Source: Janthinobacterium sp. 344
Lineage (GTDB): Bacteria; Pseudomonadota; Gammaproteobacteria; Burkholderiales; Burkholderiaceae_D
Assembly: GCF_900112025.1 (NCBI RefSeq)
Contig: NZ_FOKL01000012.1
Location: 112,445 to 176,444, forward strand
Direction: 5' to 3'
Length of the DNA stretch: 64,000 bases
Shown: one piece after another, positions 45,065 to 53,811 of the stretch
Position numbering within the stretch: the stretch's first letter is position 1
Layout: each line of letters starts with the position of its first letter
Position numbers and translations under genes: made by a program
Notes under the pieces: model-generated
What the model saw: the letters and a program-made list of their open reading frames with translations, nothing else
Databases searched by the model: none
Told to the model about the DNA's origin: nothing

Positions 45065-46288
45065 ATGATGACTGATAAGAATGATTTTCCGAATAATCAA
45101 GCGCAGGCTGAGGTGCAAAGCGACGAAATTGGTTTGCTTGATATAGCGATTATTTTGGCAAAAAACAAAAGAAATATATTGCTGGTGACATTTTTTGCAA
45201 TGCTGGTTGCAGTGGGAGTTTCGCTTTCTATTTCCAATAAATATACTGCAAAGACTCAGATATTGCCGCCACAGTCGAATTCCGGATCAAGTGCTTTGCT
45301 TGGGCAACTGGGCGCGTTGAGCGGATTGGCTGGTGGTGCATCGGCTCTGAAAAATCCAAATGATATTTATATAGGCATGTTAAACAGTCGGACTGTTGCA
45401 GACAATCTGATTAAACGTTTCAATTTGATGTCCGTATATGACGTGAAATTTGCAACCGAAGCACGTAATACTCTTCAAAGAGCCAGTAGTATGGTAAATG
45501 GAAAAGACGGATTGATTTTTATTGAAGTTACCGATGAAGATCCAAAACTTGCGGCCAGCTTGGCGAATGCTTATGTAGAAGAACTTCAAAAACTGACAAA
45601 ATTGCTGGCAGTGACTGAAGCATCGCAACGTAGATTGTTTTTTGAGCGGCAGTTGAAGCAGTCTAAACTGGAATTGGCCGATGCAGAAGTCGCGTTGAAA
45701 CAGGTACAGGAAAAAACGGGCTTAATCAAACTGAACGAACAGGCTGAGGCGATTATTCAGGCTGCCGCTGCTCTTAAGGCGCAAATCGCAGCGAAGGAAG
45801 TTGCGCTTGGGGCCATGCGAGTCTTTTCTACAAGTAATAATCCAGAGTATATAAAGATACAACAGGAATTGATCGGATTGCGAGCTCAATTGAGCAAGCT
45901 GGAAACAGGGATGAATACGGGTAAAGGCGATATTTCGGTTGCCACCAGTGCAGTTCCTGAATTGGCGCTGGAATATACCCGTCGGGTGCGTGATGTGAAG
46001 TATCAAGAAACAATTTTTGAAATGTTGGCTAAGCAGCTGGAGATTTCCAAGGTTGATGAGGCTAAAGAAGGTTCAATATTGCAAGTGCTGGATAGTGCGG
46101 TTGTTCCTGATAAAAAATCAAAGCCGGCACGCGGCGTGATAGTCATTTTTACTGGGTTTTTGGCCGCGATTTTTGCCATATTCTGGGCTTTTTTGTCGGA
46201 AGCTTTCAGGAGTTCAAAAAGCAATCCAAGGAACTTGGAAAAATTTGAGCAATTTAAAATGTTTTGCAAATGGAAAAAAGTAAAATAA
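45065..46288 (+). CDS. Wzz/GNVR chain-length determinant protein
   Basis: About 407 residues from the ATG at 45065; the next ATG (45068) and an upstream TTG (45044) are alternatives and the ribosome site is weak. First membrane segment at about 38-58 (RNILLVTFFAMLVAVGVSLS), a periplasmic coiled-coil middle (QLKQSKLELADAEVALKQVQ), and a second membrane segment near 358-380 (GVIVIFTGFLAAIFAIFWAF) preceded by the Pro-rich VVPDKKSKPARG. No Walker-type kinase follows, so this is a Wzz-like polysaccharide co-polymerase, not Wzc. GC content drops clearly from here on. Confidence 0.88.
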   Translation: MMTDKNDFPNNQAQAEVQSDEIGLLDIAIILAKNKRNILLVTFFAMLVAVGVSLSISNKYTAKTQILPPQSNSGSSALLGQLGALSGLAGGASALKNPNDIYIGMLNSRTVADNLIKRFNLMSVYDVKFATEARNTLQRASSMVNGKDGLIFIEVTDEDPKLAASLANAYVEELQKLTKLLAVTEASQRRLFFERQLKQSKLELADAEVALKQVQEKTGLIKLNEQAEAIIQAAAALKAQIAAKEVALGAMRVFSTSNNPEYIKIQQELIGLRAQLSKLETGMNTGKGDISVATSAVPELALEYTRRVRDVKYQETIFEMLAKQLEISKVDEAKEGSILQVLDSAVVPDKKSKPARGVIVIFTGFLAAIFAIFWAFLSEAFRSSKSNPRNLEKFEQFKMFCKWKKVK

Positions 46289-46349
46289 ATTTAGATTTTT
46301 ATTTGTTGATTTTCATTTTGAGATTAATTAAATTATAGGGTTTCATGAA

Positions 46350-47120
46350 ATGAAGGCAGTCATCTTGGCGGGTGGTTTGGGTACCCGTATTAGCGAAGAA
46401 ACTTCCACCAAACCAAAACCGATGGTCGAGATAGGTGGAAAACCCATTCTTTGGCATATCATGAAAAGTTATTCCGCTCATGGCGTCAATGAATTTATCA
46501 TTTGCTGCGGTTATAAAGGCTATGTCATCAAGGAGTATTTCGCCAATTATTTCTTGCATACATCGGATGTGACGTTCGATATGCAGAATAATCAGATGGA
46601 AGTACATGCACGCAATGCCGAGCCGTGGAAAGTCACGTTGGTCGATACCGGTGATGAAACCATGACGGGCGGCCGCCTGAAGCGTGTCAAGCAGTATCTG
46701 GAAGGCGAAGAGGCATTCTGTTTCACGTATGGCGATGGTGTCAGCGATGTCAACATTACGGAATCGATCGCTTTCCACAAAGCGCATGGCAAGCTCGCGA
46801 CCTTGACGGCGACCCAGCCACCTGGCCGTTTCGGTGCACTGATTTTGGACGGGCAGAAAATCAATAGCTTCCAGGAAAAACCACAGGGCGATGGCGCCTG
46901 GATCAATGGTGGTTATTTCGTGCTGTCGCCCAAAGTCATCGATTACATCGCGGACGATAGCACCACTTGGGAAAAGCAACCGCTCGAACGTTTGGCCGCG
47001 GAAGGGCAGCTGGATGCCTTTTTCCACCGCGGCTTCTGGCAACCGATGGACACCCTGCGTGACAAAGTACACCTGGAAGAGTTGTGGCAATCGGGCAAGG
47101 CGCCCTGGAAGGCGGCTTGA
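46350..47120 (+). CDS. rfbF: Glucose-1-phosphate cytidylyltransferase
   Basis: Makes CDP-glucose from glucose-1-phosphate and CTP, the entry to CDP-3,6-dideoxyhexoses. 256 residues. The nucleotidyltransferase motif is AVILAGGLGTRISEETSTKP, with KPMVEIGGKPILWHIMKSYS and the metal site FCFTYGDGVSDVN near 125. The ATG of rfbG overlaps the stop of this gene (TGATG), so the two are coupled. Confidence 0.95.
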   Translation: MKAVILAGGLGTRISEETSTKPKPMVEIGGKPILWHIMKSYSAHGVNEFIICCGYKGYVIKEYFANYFLHTSDVTFDMQNNQMEVHARNAEPWKVTLVDTGDETMTGGRLKRVKQYLEGEEAFCFTYGDGVSDVNITESIAFHKAHGKLATLTATQPPGRFGALILDGQKINSFQEKPQGDGAWINGGYFVLSPKVIDYIADDSTTWEKQPLERLAAEGQLDAFFHRGFWQPMDTLRDKVHLEELWQSGKAPWKAA

Positions 47121-48187
47121 TGAATCCCGCATTCTGGCAAGGGAAGCGCGTCTTCCTCACCGGGCATACCGGCTTCAAGGGTGGCTGGCTGAGCCTGTGG
47201 CTGCAGCAGCTTGGCGCAGATGTGACCGGTTACGCGCTGGAAGCGCCCACCACGCCCAGCCTGTTTGAAGTCGCCAATGTAGCGCACGGCATGCAGTCGA
47301 TCATCGGTGACGTGCGCGATGGCGTGGCGCTCAAACGCGCGATGGAGGCCGCCTGCCCGGAAATCGTCATCCATATGGCGGCCCAACCTCTGGTGCGTTA
47401 TTCCTATGTGAATCCGGTGGAAACCTACGCTACCAATGTCATGGGCGTGGTAAACCTGCTGGAAGCCGTACGCGCCACGCCAGGCGTGCGCTCGGTTGTG
47501 AATGTTACCAGCGACAAGTGCTACGAAAACCGCGAATGGCCCTGGGGTTACCGCGAAAATGAGGCCATGGGTGGCTATGACCCGTACAGCAATAGCAAGG
47601 GTTGCGCCGAACTGGTAACGGCAGGCTACCGCAGTTCTTTTTTTAATGCGGACAAATATGCGGAGCATGGTATTGCCCTGGGCAGCGGCCGCGCTGGCAA
47701 CGTCATCGGCGGTGGCGACTGGGCGCTGGATCGGCTGATCCCGGATATGTTGCGCGCCATTGGCGCTAGCGAGCCGGTCATGATCCGCAATCCCCACGCC
47801 ATTCGCCCGTGGCAACACGTGCTTGAGCCGCTGAGTGGTTATTTGACGCTGGCGGAGAAACTGTACACGGAAGGCCCCGTGCATGCCGAGGGCTGGAACT
47901 TCGGCCCGCACGATACTGACGCCAAGCCCGTCGAATGGATCATCGAACGCATGACGCAAGAGTGGGGCGCCGGCGCGTCCTGGTCGCTCGACGGACAGAA
48001 CCATCCGCATGAGGCGACTTATTTGAAGCTTGATTGCTCCAAGGCGCGTGGCCAGCTGGGCTGGCATCCGCGCTGGGACATCGGGCAGACGATCGCCAAA
48101 ATCGTTGAATGGCACAAGGCCTTCGACGAGGGCCTGGACATGCGCGAGCTGAGCCTGGCACAAATCACGACTTATCAAAATACCTAA
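47120..48187 (+). CDS. rfbG: CDP-glucose 4,6-dehydratase
   Basis: Converts CDP-glucose to CDP-4-keto-6-deoxyglucose. 355 residues starting MNPAFWQGKRVFLTGHTGFK. Extended SDR fold: NAD motif TGHTGFKGGWLSL, VTSDKCYEN for the Thr-Asp-Lys triad region, and YxxxK in DPYSNSKGCAELV (Tyr and Lys spaced as usual). The C-terminal NFGPHDTDAKPVEWIIERM is typical of RfbG. It starts on the rfbF stop and precedes rfbH by 18 bases. Confidence 0.94.
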   Translation: MNPAFWQGKRVFLTGHTGFKGGWLSLWLQQLGADVTGYALEAPTTPSLFEVANVAHGMQSIIGDVRDGVALKRAMEAACPEIVIHMAAQPLVRYSYVNPVETYATNVMGVVNLLEAVRATPGVRSVVNVTSDKCYENREWPWGYRENEAMGGYDPYSNSKGCAELVTAGYRSSFFNADKYAEHGIALGSGRAGNVIGGGDWALDRLIPDMLRAIGASEPVMIRNPHAIRPWQHVLEPLSGYLTLAEKLYTEGPVHAEGWNFGPHDTDAKPVEWIIERMTQEWGAGASWSLDGQNHPHEATYLKLDCSKARGQLGWHPRWDIGQTIAKIVEWHKAFDEGLDMRELSLAQITTYQNT

Positions 48188-48205
48188 CAAATTGAAGGCT
48201 GTATC

Positions 48206-49531
48206 ATGAGCGAACAACTGACCCAACAACAAATCCGCGACCAGATCGCCGCCCTGGTGGCGCAATACGGCGCCCTGGCCAGCGTGCCGAAACCATTCGA
48301 ACCGGGCGTGACGGTGATTCCACCGGCTGGTAAAGTCGTCGGTGCGCCTGAAATGGGCCTGATGGTCGAAGCCTCGCTGGACGCCTGGCTGACCACCGGT
48401 CGTTTCAATGACGAATTTGAAAAGCGCCTGGCCAAGTTCATCGGCGTCGAATTCCTGATCACGGTGAACTCCGGTTCGTCCGCCAACCTGGTGGCCTTCT
48501 CGGCCCTGACGTCACCCAAGCTGGGCGCGCGTGCCATCCAGCCTGGTGACGAAGTCATCGGCGTGGCAGCGGGCTTCCCGACCACCGTCAATCCGATCCT
48601 GCAGTTTGGCGCCGTGCCCGTCTTCGTCGACGTGGAGCTGGGCACCTATAACATCGATGCCTCGAAGATCGAAGCGGCCATCACGGACAAGACCAAGGCC
48701 ATCATGCTGGCCCATACCCTGGGTAATCCATTCAACCTGGAAGTCATCGTCGCGCTGTGCAAGAAATACAATCTGTGGCTGGTGGAAGATTGCTGTGATG
48801 CCCTGGGCGCCACGTACAACGGCCAGATGTGCGGCACCTTTGGTGATATCGGCACCATGAGTTTCTATCCCGCGCATCACATCACGATGGGCGAAGGCGG
48901 CGCGGTGTTTACCAACAATCCAGAATTGAAAGCCATCGCCGAATCGTTCCGCGACTGGGGCCGCGACTGCTATTGCGCACCGGGCAAGGACAATACCTGT
49001 GGCCAGCGTTTCTGCTGCAAGCTGGGTACGCTGCCAGAAGGCTATGACCACAAGTACACCTATAGTCACCTGGGTTACAACCTGAAGATCACCGACATGC
49101 AGGCGGCATGCGGCTTGGCGCAGATGGATCGCGCGGCCGGCTTCGTACAGGCGCGCAAGGACAATTTCAACTACATGAAAAACGGCCTGCAGAGCTGTGC
49201 GGAGTTCCTGATCCTGCCGGAAGCGACGCCGAATTCGGACCCATCGTGGTTCGGTTTCCCGATCACCATCCGTCCGGAAGCGAATGTGGACCGCGTCAGC
49301 CTGCTGACGTTCCTGGATCAGCACAAGATCGGTACGCGCCTGCTGTTTGCTGGCAATCTGACACGCCAACCGTACATGATCGGGCGTAATTACCGCGTCT
49401 CGGGCGAGCTGACGAATACGGACCGCATCATGCATGACACGCTGTGGATTGGCGTATTTCCTGGCTTGACCAAGGAAATGATGGACTTCTCGATCAGCAA
49501 AATCGAAGAATTCTTTGGTGTGAATTTCTAA
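48206..49531 (+). CDS. rfbH: CDP-6-deoxy-4-hexulose 3-dehydrase (E1)
   Basis: PMP- and [2Fe-2S]-dependent dehydrase that removes the 3-hydroxyl of CDP-4-keto-6-deoxyglucose. 441 residues. The aspartate-aminotransferase fold has His224/His225 (PAHHITMGEGG) where aminotransferases carry the PLP Lys, the hallmark of E1. Four Cys fit the known iron-sulfur pattern C-x57-C-x-C-x7-C exactly: residues 197, 255, 257 and 265 (in VEDCCDALG and GRDCYCAPGKDNTC). E1 needs an electron-donating reductase (RfbI/DdhD-like); none is encoded in the window. Confidence 0.96.
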   Translation: MSEQLTQQQIRDQIAALVAQYGALASVPKPFEPGVTVIPPAGKVVGAPEMGLMVEASLDAWLTTGRFNDEFEKRLAKFIGVEFLITVNSGSSANLVAFSALTSPKLGARAIQPGDEVIGVAAGFPTTVNPILQFGAVPVFVDVELGTYNIDASKIEAAITDKTKAIMLAHTLGNPFNLEVIVALCKKYNLWLVEDCCDALGATYNGQMCGTFGDIGTMSFYPAHHITMGEGGAVFTNNPELKAIAESFRDWGRDCYCAPGKDNTCGQRFCCKLGTLPEGYDHKYTYSHLGYNLKITDMQAACGLAQMDRAAGFVQARKDNFNYMKNGLQSCAEFLILPEATPNSDPSWFGFPITIRPEANVDRVSLLTFLDQHKIGTRLLFAGNLTRQPYMIGRNYRVSGELTNTDRIMHDTLWIGVFPGLTKEMMDFSISKIEEFFGVNF

Positions 49532-49544
49532 CTGGCATCAGGCA

Positions 49545-50630
49545 ATGTCTCAAGCCTTCTCTGCAAGCGGTACGCACGTGCCCGGTGTTGCCGCGGACGA
49601 TTTGGAGCTGATCGCCCGCCATACCGCGCCAGCGGTATGGCGGGCCTTGGCCAAACAGCGCATATTCATCACCGGCGGGACAGGCTTCATCGGCTGCTGG
49701 TTGCTGGAAACGCTGCTCTGGGCTGACCAGCAATTCGGGCTTGACTTGCACTTGCACGTGTTGACGCGCCGTCCGGACGCTTTCATCGCCAAAGCGCCAC
49801 ATCTGGCGCGGCATCCAGTTGTACACCTGGTGCAAGGCGATGTGACCAACCTGGCGCATATCATTGATCCTGTCGATATCGTGCTGCATGCGGCAACCGA
49901 TGTTGCCAATGCCGTCAGTGAGCCGCGCCAGGTGTTTGATGATATTGTCAGCGGCACCAGGGAAACACTGGATATGGCTCACCGCTGTGGCGCACAGCGC
50001 TATCTGCTGACCAGCTCAGGCGCTGTCTACGGCCGCCAGCCTGACGAGCTGACGCATATCCCGGAGCATTACATGGGAGCACCGGATACCTTACAACCTG
50101 GCACGGCATATGGCCAAGGCAAGCGCGTATCCGAATGGCTGGTGCAATGTGCTGCCGCACAGCATGGCATGGAAACGCGTATCGCTCGGGTCTTTGCGTT
50201 GCTGGGACCTTACCTGCCGCTGGATGCACATTTTGCTGCTGGAAACTTCATTCGGGACGCCATGGCTGGCCAGGAAATCAGGGTTGGTGGTGACGGTACG
50301 GCACACCGCTCCTATCTGTATGCGGCCGATATGGTGATCTGGCTGTTGACGATCCTGGTCAACGGCGCTGACGGCAAGGCCTATAATCTCGGCTCTGATG
50401 AGGCGCTGTCGATACGGCAACTGGCTGCGACCGTGTCACGTGTTTTGCTGGACGAAGAACGCTTCTCGGTCAGTGCAATGCCCGTCCCAGGTGCGCCGGT
50501 TCAACGCTACATTCCGAATGTCGACAAGGCACGCAATGAACTGAACCTGCTTGTTCACACCGATTTACAGTCGGCCATTCGTAAAACCGCAGACTGGACG
50601 ATGACGCGCTCGTTGTCCGGCCGTGCTTAA
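49545..50630 (+). CDS. NAD(P)-dependent sugar epimerase/reductase (extended SDR)
   Basis: 361 residues. Rossmann motif IFITGGTGFIGCWLLETLLW after an unusually long N-terminal head of about 35 residues. Active-site residues LLTSSGAVYGRQ and YGQGKRVSE (YxxxK) are present, and the C-terminal substrate domain has GDGTAHRSYLYAADMVIWLL. Positioned between rfbH and the split transketolase, it may reduce a keto group of a CDP-3,6-dideoxy sugar, in the role YerF or RfbJ plays in other loci. The precise reaction is inferred from context. Confidence 0.85.
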   Translation: MSQAFSASGTHVPGVAADDLELIARHTAPAVWRALAKQRIFITGGTGFIGCWLLETLLWADQQFGLDLHLHVLTRRPDAFIAKAPHLARHPVVHLVQGDVTNLAHIIDPVDIVLHAATDVANAVSEPRQVFDDIVSGTRETLDMAHRCGAQRYLLTSSGAVYGRQPDELTHIPEHYMGAPDTLQPGTAYGQGKRVSEWLVQCAAAQHGMETRIARVFALLGPYLPLDAHFAAGNFIRDAMAGQEIRVGGDGTAHRSYLYAADMVIWLLTILVNGADGKAYNLGSDEALSIRQLAATVSRVLLDEERFSVSAMPVPGAPVQRYIPNVDKARNELNLLVHTDLQSAIRKTADWTMTRSLSGRA

Positions 50631-50641
50631 TCCGGAAATTC

Positions 50642-51451
50642 ATGATGTCTGAATTTAATTCATCCAAACTTCGCGCCACCGTGCTGCAGATGGCTTACGC
50701 TGGCTCGACCGTGCATATTGGCTGTGCTTTCTCCCTGATCGAGATCATGGCGGTACTGTATCGCAATCATTTGCGTTATCCGGGCAACGATCCGCAAGCA
50801 ACACAACGTGACTACATGGTGCTGAGCAAAGGTCACGGCGTCATGGCGCAATATGCCTGCCTGTATGAAAAAGGCTGGTTGCCGAAAAGCGACCTTGATA
50901 ATTATTTCAGCGATGGTTCGCGCCTGAAAGGCCTGTCCGATGCTCATGTGCCTGGTTGTGAAGTCACCTCAGGCTCGCTTGGGCATGGCCTGTCGGTCGG
51001 TACCGGCATGGCGCTCGCTGCCAAGCTGGGCAAGACCGGCCAGTACTGTTACGCAGTGGTCGGCGACGGCGAAATGAATGAAGGTCCGATGTGGGAAGCG
51101 ATGTTGTTCGCCAAGCACTGGGCACTCGACAATCTGATCGTGATCGTCGACGAAAATGGCTTCCAGGCAATGGGTAAAACAGTGGAAGTGATGCAACTGG
51201 GCAGTTTGCAAGCCAAATTCGAAGCCTTTGGCTTCGAGTCCGTCACCGTCGACGGGCATGATGAAGCAGCGCTCGAGCTTGCGTTGACGCAATTGAAAGC
51301 CAGCAAGAATGGCGCGCCGAAAGCGATTATTGCCAAGACCGTCAAGGGCAAAGGCGTTTCCTTCATGGAAAATCAAAATATCTGGCACTACACCCGCCTA
51401 ACTGAAGACACATTTGGCGCAGCAATGGCCGAGTTGGAGCAAGTTAAATGA
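50642..51451 (+). CDS. Transketolase N-terminal section (ThDP-binding subunit)
   Basis: 269 residues corresponding to the pyrimidine/pyrophosphate half of transketolase. The ThDP-binding motif is complete: VVGDGEMNEGPMWEAMLFAK with the distal Asn in VIVDENGFQ about 26 residues later. Other matches are KGHGVMAQYACLYEKGWLP and EVTSGSLGHGLSVGTGMALA. ATG at 50642 (second ATG at 50645). Overlaps the C-terminal subunit gene by four bases (ATGA). Housekeeping transketolase is normally a single chain; the split pair inside a sugar locus suggests a dedicated C2 transfer. Confidence 0.92.
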   Translation: MMSEFNSSKLRATVLQMAYAGSTVHIGCAFSLIEIMAVLYRNHLRYPGNDPQATQRDYMVLSKGHGVMAQYACLYEKGWLPKSDLDNYFSDGSRLKGLSDAHVPGCEVTSGSLGHGLSVGTGMALAAKLGKTGQYCYAVVGDGEMNEGPMWEAMLFAKHWALDNLIVIVDENGFQAMGKTVEVMQLGSLQAKFEAFGFESVTVDGHDEAALELALTQLKASKNGAPKAIIAKTVKGKGVSFMENQNIWHYTRLTEDTFGAAMAELEQVK

Positions 51452-52371
51452 GATCTGCATTTTCAAAAGCCATTGTCGATGCCGCCACGGCTGATCCGAA
51501 AGTCCTGTTGCTGACCGGCGATCACGGTTACGCACTCTTCGATGAGTTCCGCCGGCGCTGCCCGACACAATTCATCAACGCCGGCATTGCCGAGCAAAAC
51601 ATGGTTGGCGTGGCAGCCGGCCTGGCCAAGGCCGGCTTCAAGCCGATCGTCTACGGCCTGAGCGCCTTCGTGCCAGTGCGCGTGCTCGAGCAGATCAAGA
51701 TGGATGTCTGCTATGAAAACCTGCCGGTGGTATTTATTGGTGATGGCGCTGGTGTCGTGTACAGCAGTCTGGGCAGTAGTCATCAGTCGACCGAAGATAT
51801 CGCCATGCTGCGCCCGATTCCGAATATCGAAATTCTGTCGCCATCGGATGCCCACGAAATGGCGTATGTCATGCAGCATGCGCTTAAATTTGCTGCGCCA
51901 ACCTATATCCGGATTGGCAAGTCCGATGTCGGCGCGACACATGAGACTCTGCCAACGGCACCGATGGGTGACCTGCTGCAGGTGCGTGCTGGCGGCCAGG
52001 GTTCGACCGTTCTGCTGGCTACCGGTTCCATGGTGACGACGGCATTGTCATTGGCGCCGCAACTGGCCGATAGCGCAGTATGGAGCATGCCGGCAATCAA
52101 GCCGCTGAACACGCAACAATTGCTGGACATTGCCGCCGGCGCCGACAACCTGATCGTGCTGGAAGAACACAGTACGGCCGGAGGTATCGGTAGCCTGGTG
52201 GCGGAAGTGATCGCTGAATCAGTGGGCGCCAGGCCGCGGGTAATCCGCTGCGGCGTGCAGGACCGTTTTTCCGAGAAATGTGGCAGTTATGCCTATCTGA
52301 TGCGTGAACATCAACTGGATGTACTTGCTCTGCTGGGAAAATTGAACAGTTTGCTCAATCCCATCGTTTAA
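51448..52371 (+). CDS. Transketolase C-terminal section
   Basis: 307-residue partner of the N-terminal subunit. The catalytic Glu lies in INAGIAEQNMVGVAAGLAKA, and ATGSMVTTALSLAPQ and LVVLEEH-type sequence (NLIVLEEHSTAGGIGSLVAE) mark the C-terminal domain. Together the two subunits form the complete ThDP active site. Context with rfbFGH and a reductase suggests transfer of a two-carbon unit to the 4-keto group of CDP-3,6-dideoxyhexulose, giving a branched sugar (inference). Confidence 0.92.
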   Translation: MRSAFSKAIVDAATADPKVLLLTGDHGYALFDEFRRRCPTQFINAGIAEQNMVGVAAGLAKAGFKPIVYGLSAFVPVRVLEQIKMDVCYENLPVVFIGDGAGVVYSSLGSSHQSTEDIAMLRPIPNIEILSPSDAHEMAYVMQHALKFAAPTYIRIGKSDVGATHETLPTAPMGDLLQVRAGGQGSTVLLATGSMVTTALSLAPQLADSAVWSMPAIKPLNTQQLLDIAAGADNLIVLEEHSTAGGIGSLVAEVIAESVGARPRVIRCGVQDRFSEKCGSYAYLMREHQLDVLALLGKLNSLLNPIV

Positions 52372-52379
52372 TACCTGTC

Positions 52380-52402
52380 GGGGCCGGTTTGCACCGGGCC
52401 CC
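52380..52402. terminator. Possible terminator hairpin after the transketolase genes
   Basis: GGGGCCGG (52380-52387) pairs with CCGGGCCCC (52394-52402) around TTTGCA with one bulged G. It lies 9 bases after the stop and just where the base composition changes, but has no following T run. Confidence 0.4.
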
Positions 52403-52428
52403 ATGTCAAGTCAGTGACTTCCGTTGAT

Positions 52429-52465
52429 CCATGCCTCCAGCGAACCTTTGTTGGAGAGAGCATGG
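52429..52465 (+). promoter_or_regulatory. Leader stem-loop before the flippase gene
   Basis: CCATGC-CTCCA (52429-52439) pairs with TGGAG-AGA-GCATGG (52452-52465), an 11-pair stem with a 3-base bulge and a 12-base loop. It sits in the 198-base gap between the transketolase genes and wzx. GGAGG on its 3' side begins the ribosome site of a 41-codon open frame. Confidence 0.35.
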
Positions 52466-52471
52466 AGGATC

Positions 52472-52597
52472 ATGCAAAACGTCTCATTACAATATAAAAG
52501 CGTATTTGAAGAATATGCGTCTATTTTAAGAAAGCTGTTGGTGGGTTATTCCATCGCGATAAAAATTACATGTCTATCAGCAGGGGACGTAGTCTAA
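52472..52597 (+). CDS. Small open frame overlapping the flippase start (uncertain)
   Basis: A 41-codon frame from the ATG at 52472 (MQNVSLQYKSVFEEYASILR) preceded closely by GGAGG, ending 28 bases inside the flippase gene in another frame. It resembles no family I recognise. It could be a leader peptide coupling translation of wzx, which has no ribosome site of its own, or the remnant of a lost gene. Confidence 0.25.
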   Translation: MQNVSLQYKSVFEEYASILRKLLVGYSIAIKITCLSAGDVV

Positions 52598-53811
52598 TTG
52601 AGAATGGTACTGTCATCGGGTTGAGACTGTTGTCAATTGCTGTCGGCTTTGCCTACATCAAAATGTACACCAATCATCTTCCCGCAGAAGAAATTGGTAA
52701 ATATTTTTATCTGGTGACCTTGTCGTATGTAATGAATGCGATTATTTTTGTACCTGTCGATTACTATATGCAGGCCAAGTTGGCGCTGTCTGGAAAAGAT
52801 ATACCCTTTGGTGCATTGTGGCGGCTTAACAAAATGGTTTGTTTGCTTGCCTTGATATTATGCCTTCTGGTTGGCCTGCCATTGTGGTATATGGCGAAAA
52901 TTCAAGCAACGGATATTGCTGGTATTTATATTACGGCAGTACTGTTCTATTTGTGTAATTCCTCACGAGGATTGTTGAATAACCGCGGTTTCAAGGTGTT
53001 TGTAGTATTGATGCTGTTGTTTGAAGGCCTTGCACGTTTGGGGCTGTTTTTTCTGGTTGCGCATCAGGGAAATGCCACTTCGAACGCGCTTTTGTACTCA
53101 TCAATTGTTGCCTTCTTGATCGAGATCGTGATTATCGGTTTTTATTCTGCAAGGAAATTGGATTATAACTGGCTGGATGAGGGCATCGAAGATTACAAGA
53201 CGGTATTGAACAATTCATATGCCATTTCAATCAGTGCCATCTGTAATCTGGCTCAATTGCAAGGATACCGTTTGATGTATGTATGGGCCGGAGCACCGGC
53301 GACTGCGGCAATTTATGTGGTTGTGACGAATCTGGGAAGTGCCGGCATGGGTGCCATCTCTTCGGTTTATTCGCAGATTTTCTTGCCGAAGATATATGCC
53401 AGCAAAGGTGAGTTCACCCTGAAGTATATCCGTAACGCATTGATTCTGTCGTTGATTGTGGGAATAGGAGCGATCGTAACCGGTAAATACCTGTTGATGT
53501 TTTTGACGAAGAATGACTATGTGGAGTATGCCCATGCGATCGGCTTTGGCGTGTTGGTCGAGGCAGGAAATCTGGTGATCGGTGCTGCGACCGTATATTT
53601 GATGCTGAATAATGCCGCGAAGGCGACGATATTTTGCAACGTAATGGCGGCAATCGGGTCAATGGCGGGCGGATATCTGATGATGCACTATTTTCCTGAA
53701 AATGCATTTGCAATCGGTGTGCCGATCGCCCTGTCCCAGATTTTTATAGGGCTGTTTTTGATTTCGTATATCGTTCGTCTGCAGAGAATAAAAAACAAGG
53801 AAATGAAATGA
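52570..53811 (+). CDS. wzx: Lipid-linked oligosaccharide flippase (Wzx-like)
   Basis: 413-residue membrane protein with about 12 hydrophobic segments, of the MOP/Wzx polysaccharide flippase type. It starts MSISRGRSLIENGTVIGLRL and has the typical N-terminal helix pair (YIKMYTNHLPAEEIGKYFYL). It moves undecaprenyl-linked repeat units to the periplasm. Its AT-rich codon use differs from the transketolase genes just upstream. The ATG at 52570 has no visible Shine-Dalgarno. Overlaps the next glycosyltransferase by four bases (ATGA). Confidence 0.85.
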   Translation: MSISRGRSLIENGTVIGLRLLSIAVGFAYIKMYTNHLPAEEIGKYFYLVTLSYVMNAIIFVPVDYYMQAKLALSGKDIPFGALWRLNKMVCLLALILCLLVGLPLWYMAKIQATDIAGIYITAVLFYLCNSSRGLLNNRGFKVFVVLMLLFEGLARLGLFFLVAHQGNATSNALLYSSIVAFLIEIVIIGFYSARKLDYNWLDEGIEDYKTVLNNSYAISISAICNLAQLQGYRLMYVWAGAPATAAIYVVVTNLGSAGMGAISSVYSQIFLPKIYASKGEFTLKYIRNALILSLIVGIGAIVTGKYLLMFLTKNDYVEYAHAIGFGVLVEAGNLVIGAATVYLMLNNAAKATIFCNVMAAIGSMAGGYLMMHYFPENAFAIGVPIALSQIFIGLFLISYIVRLQRIKNKEMK

